Notes: generated from the letters alone by a model not told the origin. DNA of 64,000 nucleotides from Pseudogulbenkiania subflava DSM 22618 (GCF_900177275.1 NZ_FXAG01000004.1:1-64000), one strand, 5' to 3'; counted from the first letter of the stretch, positions 37,378 through 46,464 are shown. Translations and numbers: made by a program.

Positions 37378-37918
37378 TCCGCCCCCTTAACCACCACAAT
37401 AGGGACGTTTGCCCCAGCCCCCCACCCCCATATTCGGTACAACTGTCCCCGGCAAAACGGGCCCCCCCCCCTCCTGCGCCCGGCAACTCCGCCGCCTAAG
37501 CTTCAAGTACGAGAAGAAGGCCCGATACATAGACCCTTGCTGAGGTAGCAACAGCGGATGTGCAGTTGAAGCCAAAGGAGGGGTGTGTATCGGTTTTGTG
37601 TTTTCAGGAACCTCGTCGCGATCTGCCTTCGGCGGATCGCAATCGACGGGCTTGGGGACCCAGCACCCCACTCCTCCCCGCGCACCAGCGCATCCCAGCC
37701 CCGACTCGGGCCACGCAGCAAGATCGTGAACAGGTTCCAGGATTTCCTGCCGGCAAAGCCAACCAGGGAGGCAACGCATACCGAGAGGAATGCGAGGTTA
37801 GGCCGATAGGTACGCACGCAAACCCACCGACGGGGGCTGCAGCGAGAGCGTCCCAGCATCTGAAAGGTGCGAAAGGACGCGGCTGCAACCCATTTCTGAA
37901 CGGAAAGAAGCTTTAGTG
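37378..37918. other. 540-bp intergenic region before the repeat peptides
   Basis: No gene is supported. It contains a run of ten C (37462-37471), a diverged MITE (37608-37737), and a foldable leader just upstream of the first peptide gene: GCGTCC (37848-37853) pairs with GGACGC (37875-37880) around an inner GCATC/GGTGC hairpin. The last part carries the GGAAAGAAG ribosome-binding site of peptide 1. Confidence 0.55.
37608..37737. mobile_element. Diverged 130-bp MITE copy
   Basis: The right end CGCAGCAAGATCGTGAACAG plus GTTC is identical to other copies; the left end GAACCTCGTCGCGATCTG is degraded. CAG flanks both sides (37605-37607 and 37738-37740), a possible target duplication, although not of the TNA type. 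The interior is largely unlike the longer copies. Confidence 0.6.
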
Positions 37919-38101
37919 ATGACCATAGCGGATCTGACAGTCGACAAACTCGACCTGGAAATCGAAGAACTGGAAGAGCGCATCGCATCCAGCATGCCTC
38001 CGGGCCTGCTGGGGTACGAAGGCCATCCGGGAAACCAGGCAGGCGGCAACACCGGCCTGCTGGGCTACGAGGGCCACCCTGGCAACCAGGGCGGTCATTG
38101 A
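37919..38101 (+). CDS. Repeat peptide 1, putative RiPP precursor
   Basis: A 60-residue peptide. Residues 8-23 (VDKLDLEIEELEERIA) form a leader-like acidic helix; residues 30-40 and 47-57 are two copies of LLGYEGHPGNQ separated by AGGNTG. It has no signal peptide, Cys or membrane segment. ATG at 37919 has GGAAAGAAG eight bases upstream; a GTG just before it is the alternative. It is paralogous to peptide 2, identical in length and leader position. Position before a PqqD-M50-HlyD protein and a 2OG-Fe(II) oxygenase suggests a modified, exported peptide. No family is known to me. Confidence 0.75.
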   Translation: MTIADLTVDKLDLEIEELEERIASSMPPGLLGYEGHPGNQAGGNTGLLGYEGHPGNQGGH

Positions 38102-38125
38102 TGACGCACCGAAGGAGTGTTCACT

Positions 38126-38308
38126 ATGAGCCAATCGGACCAAATGGTTGACAAGCTCGACCTGAAAATCGAAGAGCTTGAAGAGCGGATCGCGCCAACG
38201 GCAGTCGGCCAACTCGGCTATGAAGGCCAGCCAGGGAACCAAGGGAACGGCCTGTTGGGTTACGAAGGCCAACCGGGTAACCAGGGCGGCGGCGCTCACA
38301 ATCCGTAA
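38126..38308 (+). CDS. Repeat peptide 2, putative RiPP precursor
   Basis: A 60-residue paralogue of peptide 1. The leader VDKLDLKIEELEERIAP (8-24) matches peptide 1 except for Lys in place of Glu at residue 14; the core has LGYEGQPGNQ (30-39) and LLGYEGQPGNQ (43-53), and the tail GGGAHNP differs. His of the peptide 1 repeats is Gln here. ATG at 38126 has AAGGAG eight bases upstream. It starts 24 bases after the peptide 1 stop, so the two are co-transcribed. Alternative views: two-component bacteriocin, signalling peptides or structural secreted peptides. Confidence 0.75.
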   Translation: MSQSDQMVDKLDLKIEELEERIAPTAVGQLGYEGQPGNQGNGLLGYEGQPGNQGGGAHNP

Positions 38309-38362
38309 TTGACGACGCATCCGCAGGGTAAGTAGCTGTTTCAACTGCATGTAAGGAACGGT

Positions 38363-38450
38363 ACGGCCTCATGAGCCTGCCGGCCTCCCTCCACGACGAC
38401 CAGGTGCACCTGGGTGGAGCAGGCGGCCCGAGCAGGTGTCGTGAGGCCGT
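38363..38450 (+). ncRNA. Structured RNA element between peptide 2 and exporter genes
   Basis: Outer arms ACGGCCTCA (38363-38371) and TGAGGCCGT (38442-38450) are perfectly complementary. Inside are CTCCAC/GTGGAG arms and a central palindrome CCAGGTGCACCTGG. The RNA would fold into a long branched hairpin of 88 bases. It could stabilise the upstream peptide mRNA end or regulate read-through into the exporter gene. It may also be an unrelated palindromic repeat; only this copy is in the window. Confidence 0.45.
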
Positions 38451-38464
38451 CTGTCGACTTCCGG

Positions 38465-38511
38465 AAACCGCTGCGTTCACCGGCAACAGAGGCGGCGAAA
38501 GCGGTTTTTTT
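38465..38511 (+). terminator. Terminator/attenuator ahead of the exporter gene
   Basis: AAACCGCT (38465-38472) pairs with AGCGGTTT (38500-38507), followed by further T residues. It sits 18 bases upstream of the exporter start codon. A leaky terminator here would let the small peptides be made in excess over their processing machinery, a common arrangement in peptide clusters. Confidence 0.6.
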
Positions 38512-38528
38512 CGCCAGGTTGAGTGACC

Positions 38529-41006
38529 ATGGATACGGCGACCCCACTACGCAAATCGTTCAGCGAGCATCCGCACGATCCTTGCGACACCTACCCGCGC
38601 CTGCGTCGCGACTTGCGCATCAGCGAGCAGAACACGCGCGAGGGAACCATCTATGTGATCGGCACGCCGGAGGGCGGACGCTTCTTCCGCTTTGGCGAGT
38701 CGGAATACTTCATCGCCAGCCAGCTCGACGGCGCCACCTCCCCCGAGGAAATCTGCCGCCGCGCCGAAAGCCGGTTCGGCAGCCCCCTACCGGCCGAGGT
38801 GCTGGAAAAATTCCTGAACCAAGCGCACCACATCGGCCTGCTTGAACGGGAAGAAACGTCATCCGATAGCCCCCTCGCTGCGCCACGCGGGCGGGTCCGC
38901 GGCAACCCGCTCTACCTGCGGCTCAAGGCCATCGACCCGGACCGGTCGCTGACGTGGCTGCTGCCCAGGCTCGGCTTCTGCTTCACGCGCGGCTTCGTCG
39001 TCTGCAGCGCACTGCTGGGGCTGCTGGCGTCGGCCATCACCGTCGGCAACGTCGCGGACATCCACGAGGAATTTTCCCAGCTCTACCACTTCCACGCCCT
39101 CGCCTACGCCTGGCTCACCCTGCTGGCGACGATGGCCGGCCACGAATACGCCCACGGCCTGACCTGCAAGCACTTCGGCGGCCAAGTGCGCGAGATGGGG
39201 TTCATGCTGATCTATTTGCAGCCCGCGGTGTATTGCAACGTCAACGATGCCTGGCTGTTCGCCAAGAAATCGCAGCGGCTCTGGGTGGCCGCCGCCGGGC
39301 CGTACCTGGACATGCTGCTGTGGGCGATCGCCACTCTTGTCTGGCGCGTGACCGACCCCGACAGCGGCATTCATTTCACCGCGCTGGTGGTAATGATCAC
39401 CACCGTGGCCCGCACCCTGCTCAACCTGAACCCGCTGATCAAGCTCGACGCGTATTACTTCCTGGCCGACCTGGTCGAAATCCACAACCTGCGTTTGCGC
39501 GCCTTCCGCTACCTGGGCGGGGTGTGGCGCCGGCTGTGGGGCGCCCCGGCCTTTGCCGACACCCCGACGGCGCGCGAGAAACGCATCTTCATCGCCTACG
39601 GCGTGTTCGCCGGCATCTATTCCGTGCTGCTCCTGGGCTACGTCTTCGCCTGGCTCGGCCAGTCCCTCGTCGAGCGTTTCCGGGGACTGGGCTTTCTGAT
39701 CTTCATGGGACTGCTCATCATGATCTTCCGACATCCACTCAAAGAGTCGCTGCACCTACTGCCCGAGCGCCTGCGCTCGGGGCTCGCCGGTTCCGACTCG
39801 TCAAAGCGGCGACTCCGCATCGCGGTGCCCGCCATCCTGGCGCTGATCACCGTGCTGCCGGTGCCGATGAAGGTTTCGGGCAGCTTCACCGTGCTGCCGG
39901 CCCAGAACGCCGACATCCGCCCCGACGTGGACGGCGTCATCGAGGCGATCTACGTCAAGGAGGGCGACCGGGTCGAGAAAGGCGCGCTGATCGCCCGCCT
40001 GTCCAACCGCGACCGCCAGTCCGCACTCGACCAGCTCGACGCGACCATCCAGGAGCGGCAGGCCCGACTGAAAATGCTGCGCCTCGGCGCCCGTAGCGAA
40101 GACATCGCACTGCTGCGACAACGGCTTGCCACCGCCGGCACGCGTGAACTCGAGACGAAGCGGCTCTATGCCGAAGAGGTGCAACTGCATGCGGCACGCC
40201 TGGCCTCGGCTCAGGCCGGCACCAGTAAAGCGGCCGAACAACTGAAATTCGCCGAAGAGAAATTCGTGCAGATGAAGCCGCTGGAGGGCAGTGGCGCCAT
40301 CTCGCCGCTGGAGCTCAAGGAAGCCGAATCCGATGTCGTGATCCGGCGCAAGGCACTGGAAGAAGCCCAGGCCACGCTGCAATACGTACGCTCCCAAAAC
40401 CAGGAGGAGCGCCGTAAGGACATGGCGCTGGCCACCGCCAACCGCCTGGAAGCGGAGCGCGAGCTGCAACGCCTGCAGGCCGGCAGCCGCCCCGAAGAGA
40501 TCGAAGCCGGCGCGGCAGAGGTCGCCAGCCTTGAGGCGCGCCGCGCCAACCTGCGCGACCAGATCCTGCGAGCCGACATCCGTGCCCCCCATGCCGGGGT
40601 GATCACCACGCCGCGACTGGAGGAAATGGTGGGACAGCACGTCGCCAAGGGTGGCTTCATCGCCAAGGTCCACGACCTGCACAAGGTGACCGCCGAGATC
40701 GCCGTACCCGAGCTGGACATCGCCGACGTCCGGGTCGGCCAACCGGTGCAGCTCAAGGCCCGCGCCTTTGCCGGCGAGACCTTCGAAGGCACGGTGACCG
40801 GTATCTCGCCGGCCACTGCGGTATCCGACCGCCCCTCCGGCTCGAAAGTCGTGCGCGTCCGGACGGTGATCGACAACGCAGAGGGCCAGCTCAAGTCCGA
40901 CATGACGGGCGTCGCCAAGATCGAGGCCGACGACCGGCCGCTGATCGCGGTGCTGGGGCACGATCTGATCAGCACGCTGCGGGTCGAATTCTGGTCATGG
41001 TGGTAA
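38529..41006 (+). CDS. PqqD-like / M50 site-2-protease-like / HlyD fusion protein
   Basis: An 825-residue protein. Residues about 30-110 look like a PqqD-type peptide-binding helix bundle (GESEYFIASQLDGATSPEEI). A membrane block (about 145-425) contains the zinc-protease motif HEYAH (205-209) and LNPLIKLDAYY (N301, P302, D307) matching the NPxxDG motif. After another helix (about 425-445) comes a HlyD adaptor: DIRPDVDGVIEAIYVKEGD, coiled coil (about 490-640) and RAPHAGVITTPRLEE. Likely role: leader recognition, cleavage and export of the repeat peptides. No ABC ATPase or TolC is adjacent. The TAA stop abuts a mobile element. Confidence 0.82.
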   Translation: MDTATPLRKSFSEHPHDPCDTYPRLRRDLRISEQNTREGTIYVIGTPEGGRFFRFGESEYFIASQLDGATSPEEICRRAESRFGSPLPAEVLEKFLNQAHHIGLLEREETSSDSPLAAPRGRVRGNPLYLRLKAIDPDRSLTWLLPRLGFCFTRGFVVCSALLGLLASAITVGNVADIHEEFSQLYHFHALAYAWLTLLATMAGHEYAHGLTCKHFGGQVREMGFMLIYLQPAVYCNVNDAWLFAKKSQRLWVAAAGPYLDMLLWAIATLVWRVTDPDSGIHFTALVVMITTVARTLLNLNPLIKLDAYYFLADLVEIHNLRLRAFRYLGGVWRRLWGAPAFADTPTAREKRIFIAYGVFAGIYSVLLLGYVFAWLGQSLVERFRGLGFLIFMGLLIMIFRHPLKESLHLLPERLRSGLAGSDSSKRRLRIAVPAILALITVLPVPMKVSGSFTVLPAQNADIRPDVDGVIEAIYVKEGDRVEKGALIARLSNRDRQSALDQLDATIQERQARLKMLRLGARSEDIALLRQRLATAGTRELETKRLYAEEVQLHAARLASAQAGTSKAAEQLKFAEEKFVQMKPLEGSGAISPLELKEAESDVVIRRKALEEAQATLQYVRSQNQEERRKDMALATANRLEAERELQRLQAGSRPEEIEAGAAEVASLEARRANLRDQILRADIRAPHAGVITTPRLEEMVGQHVAKGGFIAKVHDLHKVTAEIAVPELDIADVRVGQPVQLKARAFAGETFEGTVTGISPATAVSDRPSGSKVVRVRTVIDNAEGQLKSDMTGVAKIEADDRPLIAVLGHDLISTLRVEFWSWW

Positions 41007-41238
41007 GAACCTGTTCCCGATCTTGCTGCGCATCCCTGATCGGGGCTCATGTGCCCTGCGTGCCAATTTATCGCTGAGCCAATCCCTGCGCGCCAATCTT
41101 CGATTGGCTCAGCGATGGATTGGCACACAGTAATTCGCTCAGCGATGCGGAATCCTCATGTACTCCATGTACATTCCGGTTCCTGTGCGCTGGCGGCACT
41201 CAACCTGCCTTGGCTCGCTCACCTACTGGGATGGACTC
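41007..41238. mobile_element. MITE copy 4 (inverted, divergent right end) starting at the exporter stop codon
   Basis: It begins GAACCTGTTCCCGATCTTGC immediately after the TAA stop (41004-41006), which is the right-hand terminal repeat of the other copies read in reverse. TCGGGGCTCATGTGC and the CAATC/GATTG foldback follow. From about 41132 it carries a block (to 41228) nearly identical to 59683-59778, in place of the usual second end. The right boundary is uncertain; GGACTC at 41233-41238 may be a decayed end. Confidence 0.65.
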
Positions 41239-41275
41239 TAGGCGACCAAGCCGTAATAAACATCAGGAGCCCCAC

Positions 41276-41956
41276 ATGAACACCGCCACCGTCTCCCCTC
41301 CCGCCGACACGGAAGAACGCCCGGCCGATGCCCCTGCCCGGCAGATCAAGGTCGGCGTGATGCCGCTGTTCTCGACCTGGGTCTACTGCTGCGAAGACGG
41401 ACCGCGCAACCTCAACGGGCCGCTGGAAGAACTCGCCCACCACCTGATGCAGGACGAGCGCAACGCCGGCCACCGCACCAACACCAGGGGCTGGCACTAC
41501 GCGGACGACCTGTTCCGGCTGGACGAACCCGTGGTCGAGGCATTCCGCGGCTACATGGAACAGCACGTGCAGGCCTTCCTCAACCACTTCCGCCCGGCTG
41601 GGCGCAAGAAGCAGGACCGCTTCCGCCTGGAAGGCTGGGTCAACGTCAACCGGGCGGGCGACTTCAACGTGCTGCACTGCCATCCGGGCAGTTTTCTCTC
41701 GGCCGTCTACTACGTGCGCGTTCCCCAGCCGATCCAGGGCGGCGAAATCGTGTTCCGCGACCCGCGCGGCCCGGCCGTGGCGATGTACGAAACCCCCGGC
41801 ATCGACCTGCCATGGGTCGGCAACGGCCTCGGCCTGCCGTTCACGCCGGCCACCGGCCAGCTGCTGCTGTTCCCGGCCTGGCTCGAGCACCGCGTCGAGC
41901 CGTTCGAGGGGGCGGGCGAGCGTATCTCGATCGCCTTCAACGTGACCAACCCCTGA
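41276..41956 (+). CDS. Putative 2OG-Fe(II) oxygenase of the peptide cluster
   Basis: A 226-residue cytoplasmic protein of the TIGR02466-type group: NVNRAGDFNVLHCHPGSFLS, AVYYVRVPQPIQGGEIVF and GQLLLFPAWLEHRVEPFEGA then RISIAFN. His134, His136 and His205 are candidate iron ligands and Arg218 could bind 2-oxoglutarate; a strict HxD is not seen, so ligand assignment needs care. AGGAG is seven bases upstream of ATG 41276. It lies downstream of the exporter, separated by a mobile element, and could hydroxylate residues of the GYEG(H/Q)PGNQ repeats; this is inference. Confidence 0.75.
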   Translation: MNTATVSPPADTEERPADAPARQIKVGVMPLFSTWVYCCEDGPRNLNGPLEELAHHLMQDERNAGHRTNTRGWHYADDLFRLDEPVVEAFRGYMEQHVQAFLNHFRPAGRKKQDRFRLEGWVNVNRAGDFNVLHCHPGSFLSAVYYVRVPQPIQGGEIVFRDPRGPAVAMYETPGIDLPWVGNGLGLPFTPATGQLLLFPAWLEHRVEPFEGAGERISIAFNVTNP

Positions 41957-42081
41957 GCGCGGCGACAAGTCGGCGGCTCGCAGGTGGCGGCCACGTCAAC
42001 AATTCACCTCCCCCGCGCTGACAGGCGAGGGGCAAACCCCGTAAAATAGCGGTCTTACTCCAAGAACATGGAAGGACCGCC

Positions 42082-42315
42082 ATGGCCAAATCCACCAAAG
42101 CCCCGGCCAGTTTCGAAGCCTCGCTGGCCCAGCTGGAGGACATCATCCAGGCGATGGAAAGCGGCGACATGCCGCTGGAGACAGCCCTGACCTCGTACAA
42201 GCAGGGCGTCGAGCTGATCAAGTTCTGCCAGGGCAAGCTGGCCGACGCCGAGCAGCAGCTGAAAATCCTCGAAAACAACGAACTCAAAACGCTGGATCTG
42301 CCGAATGGCCAATGA
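42082..42315 (+). CDS. xseB: Exodeoxyribonuclease VII small subunit
   Basis: A 77-residue protein with SFEASLAQLEDIIQAMESGD and SYKQGVELIKFCQGKLADAE, the conserved XseB helices. It binds XseA to form exonuclease VII, which degrades single-stranded DNA. It overlaps ispA by 11 bases, the standard xseB-ispA-dxs arrangement. AAGGA lies upstream of the ATG. Confidence 0.95.
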   Translation: MAKSTKAPASFEASLAQLEDIIQAMESGDMPLETALTSYKQGVELIKFCQGKLADAEQQLKILENNELKTLDLPNGQ

Positions 42316-43201
42316 CGACTTCATCGGCTGGATGACCGGCATCCAGCAAACCATGGAAGACGCGCTCGCGCGCCTCCTGCCCAACCCCGAATCCGCCCCG
42401 CAACGCCTGCACGAAGCGATGCGCTACAGCACGCTGGACGGCGGCAAGCGCGTGCGCCCGCTACTGGTGCACGCCGCCGGCGAACTGGTTTCGGCCAACC
42501 CCGAGCACCTGGCGCGCATCGGCGCCGCGGTGGAAATGATCCACGCCTACTCGCTGGTGCACGACGACATGCCATGCATGGACGACGACGTGCTGCGCCG
42601 CGGCAAGCCCACCTGTCACGTCGCCTTCGACGACGCCACCGCGCTGCTGGTCGGCGACGCGCTGCAGACCCTGGCCTTCGACGTGCTGGCCACGCCGCTG
42701 GACGGCGTCGCCCCCGCCGCCCAGCTGGAGATGGTGCGCACCCTGGCGCGCGCCTCGGGCCACGGCGGCATGGCCGGCGGCCAGGCCATCGATCTGGCCA
42801 GTGTCGGCCAGACCCTGTCGCTGCCCGAGCTGGAATACATGCACTGCCTCAAGACCGGCGCGCTGATCCGCGCCGCGGTGCTGCTGGGCGCGCTGGCCGG
42901 CACCCCGCTGTCGGCCGAGGAAACCGAACGGCTCGACCACTTCGCCAAGCGCATCGGGCTCGCCTTCCAGGTGGTCGACGACGTGCTCGACGTCGATGCC
43001 GACACCGCCACCCTCGGCAAGACCGCCGGCAAGGACGCCGCCAACGACAAGCCGACCTACGTCAGCCTGATGGGCCTGGCCGAAGCGCGCGCCTTCGCCC
43101 GCGAACTGCGCGACGAAGCCTTCGCCGCCCTGGATGGATTCGGCCCCGCGGCCCAACGACTCAAGGACCTGGCCGACTACATCGTCGCCCGCTCCTTCTA
43201 A
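42305..43201 (+). CDS. ispA: Farnesyl (geranyl) diphosphate synthase
   Basis: A 298-residue trans-isoprenyl diphosphate synthase. First aspartate-rich motif DDMPCMDDD (near residue 84, with the short-chain type two-residue insert), GGKRVRP for IPP binding and second motif DDVLD. It condenses dimethylallyl and geranyl diphosphates with IPP to farnesyl diphosphate. Coupled to xseB by overlap and to dxs 20 bases downstream. Confidence 0.95.
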   Translation: MANDDFIGWMTGIQQTMEDALARLLPNPESAPQRLHEAMRYSTLDGGKRVRPLLVHAAGELVSANPEHLARIGAAVEMIHAYSLVHDDMPCMDDDVLRRGKPTCHVAFDDATALLVGDALQTLAFDVLATPLDGVAPAAQLEMVRTLARASGHGGMAGGQAIDLASVGQTLSLPELEYMHCLKTGALIRAAVLLGALAGTPLSAEETERLDHFAKRIGLAFQVVDDVLDVDADTATLGKTAGKDAANDKPTYVSLMGLAEARAFARELRDEAFAALDGFGPAAQRLKDLADYIVARSF

Positions 43202-43221
43202 AACAGCACACACACGCACAC

Positions 43222-45078
43222 ATGTACCCGCTGCTCGACACGATCAACTATCCGGCCGACTTGAAGCGCCTGGCGCGCCACGAACTGCCGCAGCTGGCAG
43301 GCGAACTGCGCCAGTTCCTGGTGGAGTCGGTGAGCAAGACCGGCGGTCACTTCGCTTCCAACCTCGGCAGCATCGAACTGACCATCGCGCTCCACTACGT
43401 CTTCGACACCCCGCACGACCGCCTGGTGTGGGACGTGGGTCATCAGACCTACCCGCACAAGATTCTCACCGGGCGCCGCCACCAGATGCACACCATGCGC
43501 CAGAAAGGCGGCCTGGCGGGCTTCCCCAAGCGCGAGGAATCCGAATACGACACCTTCGGCGTCGGCCACTCCTCCACCTCGATCAGCGCCGCGCTGGGCA
43601 TGGCGGCGGCGGCCAAGGCACAGGGCATCGAGCGCAAGAGCGTGGCCATCATCGGCGACGGCGCCATGACCGCCGGCCAGGCCTTCGAGGCGCTCAACAA
43701 CGCCGGGGCGATGGACCTCGACCTGCTGGTGATCCTCAACGACAACGACATGTCGATCTCGCCCAACGTCGGCGCGCTCAACAACTACCTCGCCAAGCTG
43801 ATGTCCGGCCGCTTCTACGCCGCGATGAAGCAGGGCTCGAGCAAGGTGCTGGGCATCGCCCCGCCGCTGCGCGAGATCGCCAGCAAGGTCGAAGAACACG
43901 TCAAGGGCATGTTCACCCCGGGCACCCTGTTCGAGGAATTCGGCTTCAACTACATCGGCCCGATCGACGGCCACGACCTCCACGTGCTGGTCGACACGCT
44001 GAAGAACATCAAGAGCCTGAAAGGCCCGCAGTTCCTGCACATCGTCACCAAGAAGGGGCAGGGCTACAAGTTGGCCGAAAACGACCCGGTGGCGTATCAC
44101 GGCGTCTCCAAGTTCGACCCCGCCAACGGCCTGTCCGGCGGCAAATCGGGCAGCGGCAAGCCGAGCTACACCCAGATCTTCGGCGACTGGATCTGCGACA
44201 TGGCCAAGCACGACACGCGCCTGGTCGGCATCACCCCGGCGATGCGCGAAGGCTCCGGCCTGGTGCGCTTCGAGAAAGAGCATCCGGACCGCTACTTCGA
44301 CGTCGCCATCGCCGAACAGCACGCCGTCACCTTCGCGGCGGGGCTGGCCTGCGACGGCATGAAGCCGGTGGTGGCGATCTACTCCACCTTCCTGCAGCGT
44401 GGCTACGACCAGCTGATCCACGACGTGGCACTGCAGAACCTGCCGGTGGTGTTCGCCATCGACCGCGCCGGCCTGGTCGGCGCCGACGGCCCGACCCACG
44501 CCGGCGCCTTCGACATCTCCTACCTGCGCTGCATTCCCAACATGACGGTGATGGCGCCGTCCGACGAGAACGAATGCCGCCAGATGCTGTACACCGCGTT
44601 CACGCTCGACACCCCGACCGCCGTGCGTTACCCGCGCGGCACCGGCCCCGGCGCCCACATCCAGCACGAGATGAGCGCGCTGCCGATCGGCCGCGGCCAC
44701 GTCCGCCGCCAGGGCCAGGGCCGTGTCGCCATCCTCGCCTTCGGCAGCATGGTGACGCCGGCCTTGCAGGCTGCGGAAGCCTTCGACGCCACCGTGGCCG
44801 ACATGCGCTTCGTCAAGCCGCTCGACACCGAACTGATCAAGAGCCTGGCCGAAAGCCACGAGCTGATCGTCACCGTGGAAGAAAACGTAGTCATGGGCGG
44901 CGCCGGCTCGGCCTGCGTCGAAGCCATCGAGGCCTTGGGCATCACCGCCCCGGTCTTGCAGTTGGGCCTGCCCGACGACTATGTTGAACATGGAGACCCT
45001 GCCCTGCTGCTGGCCGACTGCGGCCTCGACGCCAAAGGCATCGAAGCGAGCATCGCAGCCCGTCTGGCATCGCGATAA
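43222..45078 (+). CDS. dxs: 1-deoxy-D-xylulose-5-phosphate synthase
   Basis: A 618-residue thiamine-diphosphate enzyme, first step of the MEP isoprenoid pathway (pyruvate plus glyceraldehyde 3-phosphate). Landmarks: [17 protein letters not shown], the ThDP motif [18 protein letters not shown] and the transketolase part [16 protein letters not shown]. Start ATG at 43222 gives the family-typical [15 protein letters not shown]; no Shine-Dalgarno is visible and the leader is a short CA-rich run, so translation may depend on coupling with ispA. Confidence 0.95.
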   Translation: MYPLLDTINYPADLKRLARHELPQLAGELRQFLVESVSKTGGHFASNLGSIELTIALHYVFDTPHDRLVWDVGHQTYPHKILTGRRHQMHTMRQKGGLAGFPKREESEYDTFGVGHSSTSISAALGMAAAAKAQGIERKSVAIIGDGAMTAGQAFEALNNAGAMDLDLLVILNDNDMSISPNVGALNNYLAKLMSGRFYAAMKQGSSKVLGIAPPLREIASKVEEHVKGMFTPGTLFEEFGFNYIGPIDGHDLHVLVDTLKNIKSLKGPQFLHIVTKKGQGYKLAENDPVAYHGVSKFDPANGLSGGKSGSGKPSYTQIFGDWICDMAKHDTRLVGITPAMREGSGLVRFEKEHPDRYFDVAIAEQHAVTFAAGLACDGMKPVVAIYSTFLQRGYDQLIHDVALQNLPVVFAIDRAGLVGADGPTHAGAFDISYLRCIPNMTVMAPSDENECRQMLYTAFTLDTPTAVRYPRGTGPGAHIQHEMSALPIGRGHVRRQGQGRVAILAFGSMVTPALQAAEAFDATVADMRFVKPLDTELIKSLAESHELIVTVEENVVMGGAGSACVEAIEALGITAPVLQLGLPDDYVEHGDPALLLADCGLDAKGIEASIAARLASR

Positions 45079-45096
45079 ACCGACTAAGGAGCCGGC

Positions 45097-46392
45097 ATGA
45101 GCGGCATCGGCGTGGAGGCATGGCTGAACCTGGAAGGCACGCCGTTCGCAGTGCTGCCGCGCTTCGTCACCAGCCTCGCCATCGGCCTGCTGCTGGGGGT
45201 GGAGCGCGAACGCAAGCAGCGCCCGCTGGCCGGCATCCGCACCTTCCCGCTCGCCGCCATGCTGGGCACGATGCTCACCATGCTGGGGCAGATGACCGCC
45301 ACCCCGGTGCTGATCGCCGTCGGGCTCGCCGGGGTGATCGCGCTGGGCTTTCTGCCCGAGGGACACCAGGAAGCCGAGGTACAGGAACCGCGCACCACCA
45401 CCCTGGTCAGCCTGATGCTGGCCTACGGCCTGGGCGCCCTGGTGTGGTACAACCAGAGCGAGCTGGCCATCGCCACCGCCATTCTCGCCACGGCACTGCT
45501 CTACCTCAAACCCGAGCTCACCGGCATCGCCCGCAAGCTGGAGCGGCGCGACCTGCTGTCGCTGCTGCAGTTCGCCACCCTCACCTTCATCATCCTGCCC
45601 ATCCTGCCCAACCGCGCCATGGGCCCCTATCTTGCGCTCAACCCGCACAAGATCTGGCTCATGGTGGTGCTGATCGTCGGCGTCAGCCTGACCGGCTACC
45701 TGGCGGTGCGGCTGCTGGGCGAGCGCGCCAGCGGCCCCTGGCTCGGCCTGCTTGGCGGCATGGTGTCGTCCACCGCCACCAGCCTGGTCTACGCCCGCGA
45801 GGCACGCAGCAACCCGGGATCGCTGAGTTTCGCCACCTCTGTGATCCTGCTCGCCAACATCGTGCTGTTCCTGCGGCTCATCGTGCTCGCCGCCATCCTG
45901 GTGCCGGCGGCGCTGGGCGCCATGGCAATGGTGATGCTGCCGGCGCTGGGGCTGGGGCTGATCACTGCCCTCCTGCGCTTTCGCCACGACCAGAGCCAGG
46001 CCGGCCATCCGGAACTGACGCTATCCAACCCCACCGAGCTCAAGCTGGCGCTGGGCTTTGCCCTGATGTTCGCCGTGGTGGTGCTGTGCTCGGCCTGGCT
46101 GCACGACCTCTACGGCAGCCGCGGCATTTACGCCGTGGCGCTGATTTCCGGCGTCAACGACGTCGATCCCATCACCCTCACCGTGCTCAACCTGTTCGGC
46201 GAGCACCGCCTGGACATTCGCCAGGTGATCATCAGCGTGGTGCTTGCCGTGTTTGCCAACAACCTGTTCAAATTCGGGCTGATCGCGAGCCTGGGCGGAC
46301 GCACCCTGGCCTGGCGCTGCCTGCCCACCTTCATCCTCTCCGGGGCAGGCATGCTGGGCGGGCTCCTCCTGCTCGGCACCGGAGTCGCTTGA
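45097..46392 (+). CDS. MgtC/SapB family protein with DUF4010 domain
   Basis: A 431-residue membrane protein with about twelve helices. The N-terminal part (about 15-140) has the MgtC-like [20 protein letters not shown]; the rest is DUF4010, with [20 protein letters not shown] and [15 protein letters not shown]. Function unknown, possibly ion or metabolite transport. AAGGAG before the ATG. It sits between dxs and folE2 on the same strand. Confidence 0.85.
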   Translation: MSGIGVEAWLNLEGTPFAVLPRFVTSLAIGLLLGVERERKQRPLAGIRTFPLAAMLGTMLTMLGQMTATPVLIAVGLAGVIALGFLPEGHQEAEVQEPRTTTLVSLMLAYGLGALVWYNQSELAIATAILATALLYLKPELTGIARKLERRDLLSLLQFATLTFIILPILPNRAMGPYLALNPHKIWLMVVLIVGVSLTGYLAVRLLGERASGPWLGLLGGMVSSTATSLVYAREARSNPGSLSFATSVILLANIVLFLRLIVLAAILVPAALGAMAMVMLPALGLGLITALLRFRHDQSQAGHPELTLSNPTELKLALGFALMFAVVVLCSAWLHDLYGSRGIYAVALISGVNDVDPITLTVLNLFGEHRLDIRQVIISVVLAVFANNLFKFGLIASLGGRTLAWRCLPTFILSGAGMLGGLLLLGTGVA

Positions 46393-46464
46393 CGATCGGC
46401 CAATTCCGACTTCTTTACTCAACTATTGCTCTGGCGTTATACTCGCCAAGTACCCATCTCGTGT

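Noticed and set aside
37919-38308. Repeat peptides as collagen-like Gly-X-Y proteins
   Set aside because: The GYEGHPGNQ unit is not a regular Gly-X-Y triplet repeat and each peptide has only two units after a helical leader.
41276-41956. Oxygenase as an inactive enzyme because a strict HxD motif is absent
   Set aside because: The family keeps the local pattern LHCHPGSFLSAVYYV, and other residues may serve as the acidic ligand; inactivity cannot be concluded from the sequence alone.
43198-46008. Open frame of 936 codons antisense to dxs and the DUF4010 gene
   Set aside because: It runs across two unrelated, clearly recognised genes and has no domain of its own.
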